Assembly (NCBI GenBank): GCA_964523105.1
Contig: CAZFZN010000019.1
Location: 1-64,000 of the forward strand
Length of the DNA stretch: 64,000 nucleotides
Source of the DNA: V1-33 sp964523105
GTDB lineage: Bacteria; Verrucomicrobiota; Verrucomicrobiia; Verrucomicrobiales; V1-33
Direction: 5' to 3'
Each line of letters starts with the position of its first letter. Position 1 is the stretch's first letter. The notes beneath the pieces were generated by a model, which was not told the DNA's origin, did no database searches, and saw only the letters and a program-made list of their open reading frames with translations. The position numbers and the translations under genes are program-made. Shown here one piece after another: positions 60,707 to 64,000 of this stretch.

Positions 60707-62653
60707 CTACTGATGCCACTCGCCGGTGAACGGTTTGTAGAAGTCCTTCCACTCGCGGTCGAACCACACCGGTGAAGTCGGAAATCCCTCCTGTCCGAGC
60801 GCATCCACGGCCACGACGTAGTAGCGGCGCGTGTCCTTGCCGGCGGCGGGATCGGTGAATGTCGTCGCCGCCTGCGGATCGGCGGTGAGCCGCGGAATGG
60901 GGTCTTTGTCCCAGCGGCCATTCATGCGGTAGATGCGATAGCCTCTAAGCGACTTCTCCGGATTCGCCGCCCACTTGAGGTGACATTTCTCTCCCTCCTC
61001 GCGGCTGAAAAGTGACTGCGGAGCCGAGGGAAAACTGAAGAACGGCGGCGACGGACCACTCTCAACGCCCGCAGCATTCACCGCGCGCACGCGCCACGCA
61101 AAGACAGCGAACCGGTACGGCTTGCCCGACAAATGGAGGTGCTCGATGTGCAGGTTCCGGTCGTACACAAGCTCGCCGGTCGCCGTCTGCGGCTTGTTCA
61201 GATCAATGTCCGTGTCGGTGAACTCAGGACTCTTCACCGGTTCGGAAGTGATCCGTTTGAACGCGCTAATACGGCGAATGGCGCCGACGGACGGCTCCTC
61301 CAGCGGCGGTGTCTGGCCGCGCAGGCGCTTGAGCTGATCTTCACTGAAGACCTCCACCACCGCGCGCTCGACGTGATATCCCGCAACTTCTCCGCCGGCC
61401 GGTGCCTTCCAGGTGAGTTCGACACGCGTCGGCGAAATCACAGATGCCGTTCCATCCTCCACGACGCTCGGTTCCTTGCGCGGCTTCGCATTCTCCTTCC
61501 AGTCGCCGGCTTCGCCAAAACGATAAGTCCAGATCTGCTGCTCGCGCGGCTTGGACGGGCAGTTCTCCAAAAACGCGAGACCAAGTTCCGGCGCGAACAG
61601 CAACTGCCGCGCGCGATTCCCTGACGGATCGGGTTCCTGCGCCGGATTCAGCTTCGTCCACTTGTTTTCACCGGCATCGTAGGACCACGAAGTCAGGGTG
61701 TGCTTCGCGTTTTCCTCTTCGCCGGTGGTGTCCTTCGTGATCGCCAGCACCAGCTTTCGGAACGGATCGAAGGTCAGCACCGCATCGTTCTTGTCGGTCG
61801 GCGGCATCATGGCCGGCCTGGCGTCGCGCCATTCGTTCTTCTTGAAATCGTAGAGCCAGGTGTGGGGGTCGTCGTTGAATTGCGAGCCGAAGAGCACGTG
61901 CACCCTGCGCGCGGAGTCGTAGGCCATCTGGCCGCCGCTGCGGGGCTCCGGCTGAAACGGCGGCTTGAGCCAGCGCCACTCATTGCGGTGCGGATCGTAG
62001 GCCAGCGTCTCTTTCGGCCCGCCTTCACCGCCGAAAACGAGCGCCACCTTTTCGTCCGTGTCCCACGTCGCACTGCGCAGCGGTGCCACGTGCGGCGCAG
62101 GCAGCGGGCGCATGTTGCGCCACGCATTCGTCGCGAGGTCATACGTCCACACCGACGAGTCGTTCAGATAAATCTCCCGCCACCACTGCCAGCCGTGACT
62201 GCCGCTGAACGACGGGAACCGGATGTAACGCGAATGCTCCGTATCGAACACATTCTGCGCATCGCAGCACACTCCGGGCGGCGAGATGTTCGTCTCCTTG
62301 AGCGTCCACTTCGCTGTGAGCGGATCATAGGTCCAGATCTCCGATCCCTGTTCCCCTCCCCCGCCCTGATTGTGCCCGCCATAGCGGATGATGACGCGGT
62401 GCTTGTTGTCCCACACGCACGCGCCTTCGTATCCGAGTCGCGGTGAAACCGGTGTATCGGCGAGCGGCGTGCGCTTTTGCCAGGTATTGGGCGGTTGCTC
62501 AAGCCGAGCCGCAACAGCGACAAAGTGGTCCGCGCAGTCAAAGTGGTCCGCGCAGTCCTCTGTGCGGATTGGCTCCGCCGCACAGAGACTGTGCGGACCA
62601 CAGGCTGCTGCCGTCAGCAGTAAGACGGCCCGGAAGTGAAGTATGTGTTTCAT
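60707..62653 (-). CDS. Secreted Kelch-type propeller with fibronectin type III domains
   Basis: The 648-residue protein has a signal peptide (about 1-24), then a short segment DCADHFDCADHF coded by a tandem repeat, then a Kelch-like beta-propeller (about 60-390; VIIRYGGHNQGG, IWTYDPLTAKW, VALVFGGEGG, TLAYDPHRNEW, SWSYDAGENKW). The C-terminal part (about 400-645) has two fibronectin type III-like domains (PTRVELTWKAPAGGEVAGYHVERA and KCHLKWAANPEKSLRGYRIYRM). The palindromic element at 62522-62601 lies in the coding region after the signal peptide. The start ATG 62653 is the codon before the signal peptide. Function unknown; likely surface binding. Its upstream neighbour begins 20 bases away on the same strand. 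Confidence 0.85.
   Translation of the reverse strand: MKHILHFRAVLLLTAAACGPHSLCAAEPIRTEDCADHFDCADHFVAVAARLEQPPNTWQKRTPLADTPVSPRLGYEGACVWDNKHRVIIRYGGHNQGGGGEQGSEIWTYDPLTAKWTLKETNISPPGVCCDAQNVFDTEHSRYIRFPSFSGSHGWQWWREIYLNDSSVWTYDLATNAWRNMRPLPAPHVAPLRSATWDTDEKVALVFGGEGGPKETLAYDPHRNEWRWLKPPFQPEPRSGGQMAYDSARRVHVLFGSQFNDDPHTWLYDFKKNEWRDARPAMMPPTDKNDAVLTFDPFRKLVLAITKDTTGEEENAKHTLTSWSYDAGENKWTKLNPAQEPDPSGNRARQLLFAPELGLAFLENCPSKPREQQIWTYRFGEAGDWKENAKPRKEPSVVEDGTASVISPTRVELTWKAPAGGEVAGYHVERAVVEVFSEDQLKRLRGQTPPLEEPSVGAIRRISAFKRITSEPVKSPEFTDTDIDLNKPQTATGELVYDRNLHIEHLHLSGKPYRFAVFAWRVRAVNAAGVESGPSPPFFSFPSAPQSLFSREEGEKCHLKWAANPEKSLRGYRIYRMNGRWDKDPIPRLTADPQAATTFTDPAAGKDTRRYYVVAVDALGQEGFPTSPVWFDREWKDFYKPFTGEWHQ
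62522..62601. repeat. Nested palindromic element with 18-bp tandem copy, inside a gene's 5' coding region
   Basis: AAAGTGGTCCGCGCAGTC occurs twice in tandem (62522-62539, 62540-62557). From the second copy a 25-base arm (62543-62567) pairs with a 24-base arm (62578-62601) across a 10-base loop, with one mismatch and one bulge. The hairpin lies just after the signal-peptide code of the Kelch protein and adds the residues DCADHFDCADHF. A mobile palindromic (REP-like) element that inserted without breaking the frame is the simplest explanation. Confidence 0.75.
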
Positions 62654-62672
62654 GGTCAGGAAAATTGCGTTG

Positions 62673-63824
62673 TCACTTGCCGGCATCAAACAGAACGACC
62701 TCATCGATAAACAACTGAGGCTCCCGCTCACCTTCCGGTTCGATGAAGAAGAACAAATCATCCACAAGATGCCCCGCGGCGAAGAGGGTGGTGCCGCCGT
62801 CGTTCCGTTTCGCATTCTCGGTGAAGTCCAGATATTGGGTCGTCCATGTGCCTTGCGCCGCGTCCTTCATCACGATGTGCCGGTTGTCCTGATCGGTCGC
62901 GTCGAAGATCTGCACAGTCATGTCGCGCGCGCCGGTGAGGTGATAACGGAATCGCAGTTTCGTGCGTTCGCCGACGGGGCGCGGCGGTTCTATTTGCAGG
63001 CGCAGCCATTTCCCCTTCCCGTCCTGGCGCGGCACAGCCCGGGCGACGCTCCAGAACGATCCCTCGGGCGCGCCTGACCTCTCCGTGACGATGTCCATTT
63101 CACCGGGCCAATACTTCGGCTTCGATTTGGCATCCGTGCCGGTGTCGAACGCGGCAAGGAAAATGACACGGTTCGGAAACGGCTCCGTTTCCGGCGGCAG
63201 CGCGGGATCATTCGCGAAGAAGATCACGTCATCGATGATGACCTGGCAATCCTTCGCGCCCGGCTTGCCGAAATAGAACTGAAAGTCATCCATGCGTTCG
63301 CCCTCTTTGAACGGCACCCCCGGCGTGCCGTCGTTGCGCCGGGCATCACGGCTGAAATTCACCGTCAGCTCCGACCACTTGCCCTGCCTGAGACCAGTGA
63401 CGCGCACGTGGTTGTTGTCTTCACTCGTCAGGCTGAAATGCTGGAGCAGCGCCTCGTCTGCGCCTTTGATCCGGTAGCGCAGGTAGAGATGGTTCTCTTT
63501 GCCCATCATCGGACCCGGCACGGGATTCATGCCGGTCTTGAGAGCATGTCCATTGCCGCCCGAGCCCGGCGTCGCTGCAAGCGCCGTGCGATTGCCGGGG
63601 TAAGCGGGAATGTCCTTCGTCTCCGCCGTGCCGAACCACGCGTAGTCCGGCGTCTGTCCTTCAAAGTCACACGCGGCCCAAATGCGGTGCGGGAAAGTGG
63701 CCGGACGTGTATGATCTGCCACCGAGGTGCCGCGCACGGAAGGCGAACTTACTGTATTCTGAGCACTGACCGCGACCACTGCAGTCAACGAAATGACGCA
63801 AGGAGCGAGGAATGACAGTTTCAT
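62673..63824 (-). CDS. Secreted protein with duplicated carbohydrate-binding-like beta domain
   Basis: The 383-residue protein has a signal peptide (about 1-22, ending AVSAQ). Two diverged copies of a domain of about 120 residues follow. Copy one (about 85-195) has LRYRIKGADEALLQHFSL, DNNHVRVTGLRQGKWSEL and RRNDG. Copy two (about 260-375) has FRYHLTGARDMTVQIFDA, DNRHIVMKDAAQGTW and KRNDG. Each ends with a DDF or DDL plus FFxx strand. The pattern is of a jelly-roll like carbohydrate-binding modules. No catalytic site. An ATG at 63824 is used; a GTG lies just before. It is followed 20 bases later by the Kelch gene on the same strand and preceded by another gene 8 bases away, so the three may form an operon. 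Confidence 0.8.
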   Translation of the reverse strand: MKLSFLAPCVISLTAVVAVSAQNTVSSPSVRGTSVADHTRPATFPHRIWAACDFEGQTPDYAWFGTAETKDIPAYPGNRTALAATPGSGGNGHALKTGMNPVPGPMMGKENHLYLRYRIKGADEALLQHFSLTSEDNNHVRVTGLRQGKWSELTVNFSRDARRNDGTPGVPFKEGERMDDFQFYFGKPGAKDCQVIIDDVIFFANDPALPPETEPFPNRVIFLAAFDTGTDAKSKPKYWPGEMDIVTERSGAPEGSFWSVARAVPRQDGKGKWLRLQIEPPRPVGERTKLRFRYHLTGARDMTVQIFDATDQDNRHIVMKDAAQGTWTTQYLDFTENAKRNDGGTTLFAAGHLVDDLFFFIEPEGEREPQLFIDEVVLFDAGK

Positions 63825-63834
63825 CACTGGTGCG

Positions 63835-64000
63835 CTACTTGAGAGTGGAAACTTCCGGACTGCCGACAGAGAACACCCGCTCGATGCGGTTATTGTTTCC
63901 CTGCTTGTCTTTGATGGACACGGTCAATCGGCCCCAGGGCAACTCTTTGACAGGCTCGTCAATTCTCAGGCCCCAAACGCCCTGAGTGAGCGGCCGAAAT
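63835..64000 (-). CDS. 3' end of a gene cut by the window edge
   Basis: The minus-strand frame from the window end to TAG at 63835-63837 gives about 54 residues ending FSVGSPEVSTLK. The visible part (LRIDEPVKELPWGRLTV, then SIKDKQGNNNRIERVF) looks like a beta-sandwich C-terminus of a secreted protein, as with other genes in this region. The stop is 8 bases from the next start (GTG 63827 / ATG 63824). The full product cannot be judged. Confidence 0.65.
   Translation of the reverse strand, partial: FRPLTQGVWGLRIDEPVKELPWGRLTVSIKDKQGNNNRIERVFSVGSPEVSTLK

Overview
The window reads as chromosomal DNA of a G+C-rich member of the Verrucomicrobiota, or a close Planctomycetota-Verrucomicrobiota relative. 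The reasons are three sets of planctomycete-type cytochrome / DUF1549 / DUF1553 and DUF1501 proteins, a PEP-CTERM protein, a large CotH / chitobiase-like / lamin-tail surface protein, and many secreted proteins with the C-terminal domains usual in that phylum. There is no rRNA, no complete tRNA, no CRISPR array and no recognisable transposase or integrase. Almost all sequence is coding. The only gene-free stretch over 300 bases lies at 43335-43664 and holds one hairpin. Bases 1-134 hold nothing I can support.

Layout. 0.1-7.1 kb: a secreted protein, a RES-domain protein, a molybdopterin oxidoreductase and a 1,129-residue CotH-type surface protein. 7.2-7.9 kb: a WD40 pseudogene with an in-frame TGA. 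7.9-17.0 kb: a stress island. A three-gene two-component cassette (hybrid kinase, receiver-kinase, sigma-54 activator) sits between small envelope/stress genes (helical lipoprotein, DUF1328, CsbD) on one side and a DUF883 / holin-like / AI-2E-transporter operon on the other. Sigma-54-type -24/-12 elements face outward on both sides, so the cassette probably controls its neighbours. 17.0-19.2 kb: a secreted sialidase and an OmpH-like protein.

19.4-25.5 kb: a compact four-gene defence cassette on the + strand: C5 cytosine methyltransferase, GHKL (MORC/MutL-like) ATPase, Z1-domain helicase-like ATPase and PD-(D/E)XK nuclease. The genes overlap or nearly touch. The cassette begins after a pair of 18-bp direct repeats and ends at an 8-bp-stem hairpin. 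It is the strongest candidate for an unusual biological system here. A second conflict-system candidate is the 637-residue SLOG-like protein with two 2-TM units at 45.4-47.3 kb. The RES protein at 1.2-2.3 kb is a third.

25.6-43.3 kb is dominated by minus-strand DUF1501 and DUF1549/DUF1553 genes, including two unusual fusions (cytochrome + leucine-rich repeats; cytochrome + WD40 + long coiled coil), with an AGE-family epimerase and a TraB-family protein between the two groups. 43.7-54.9 kb: adenosylhomocysteinase, the SLOG-like gene, a third DUF1549/1553 gene, an MFS transporter, a LolC/E-type permease and recA. 55.0-64.0 kb: secreted beta-propeller proteins, an exported-looking enolase-superfamily protein, a MoaD-like/propeller gene pair, a PEP-CTERM protein with a textbook terminator, a Kelch/fibronectin protein whose 5' coding region carries a palindromic element, a duplicated carbohydrate-binding-like protein and the 3' end of one more gene.

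Many long open frames lie opposite real genes. They are by-products of high G+C and are left out.
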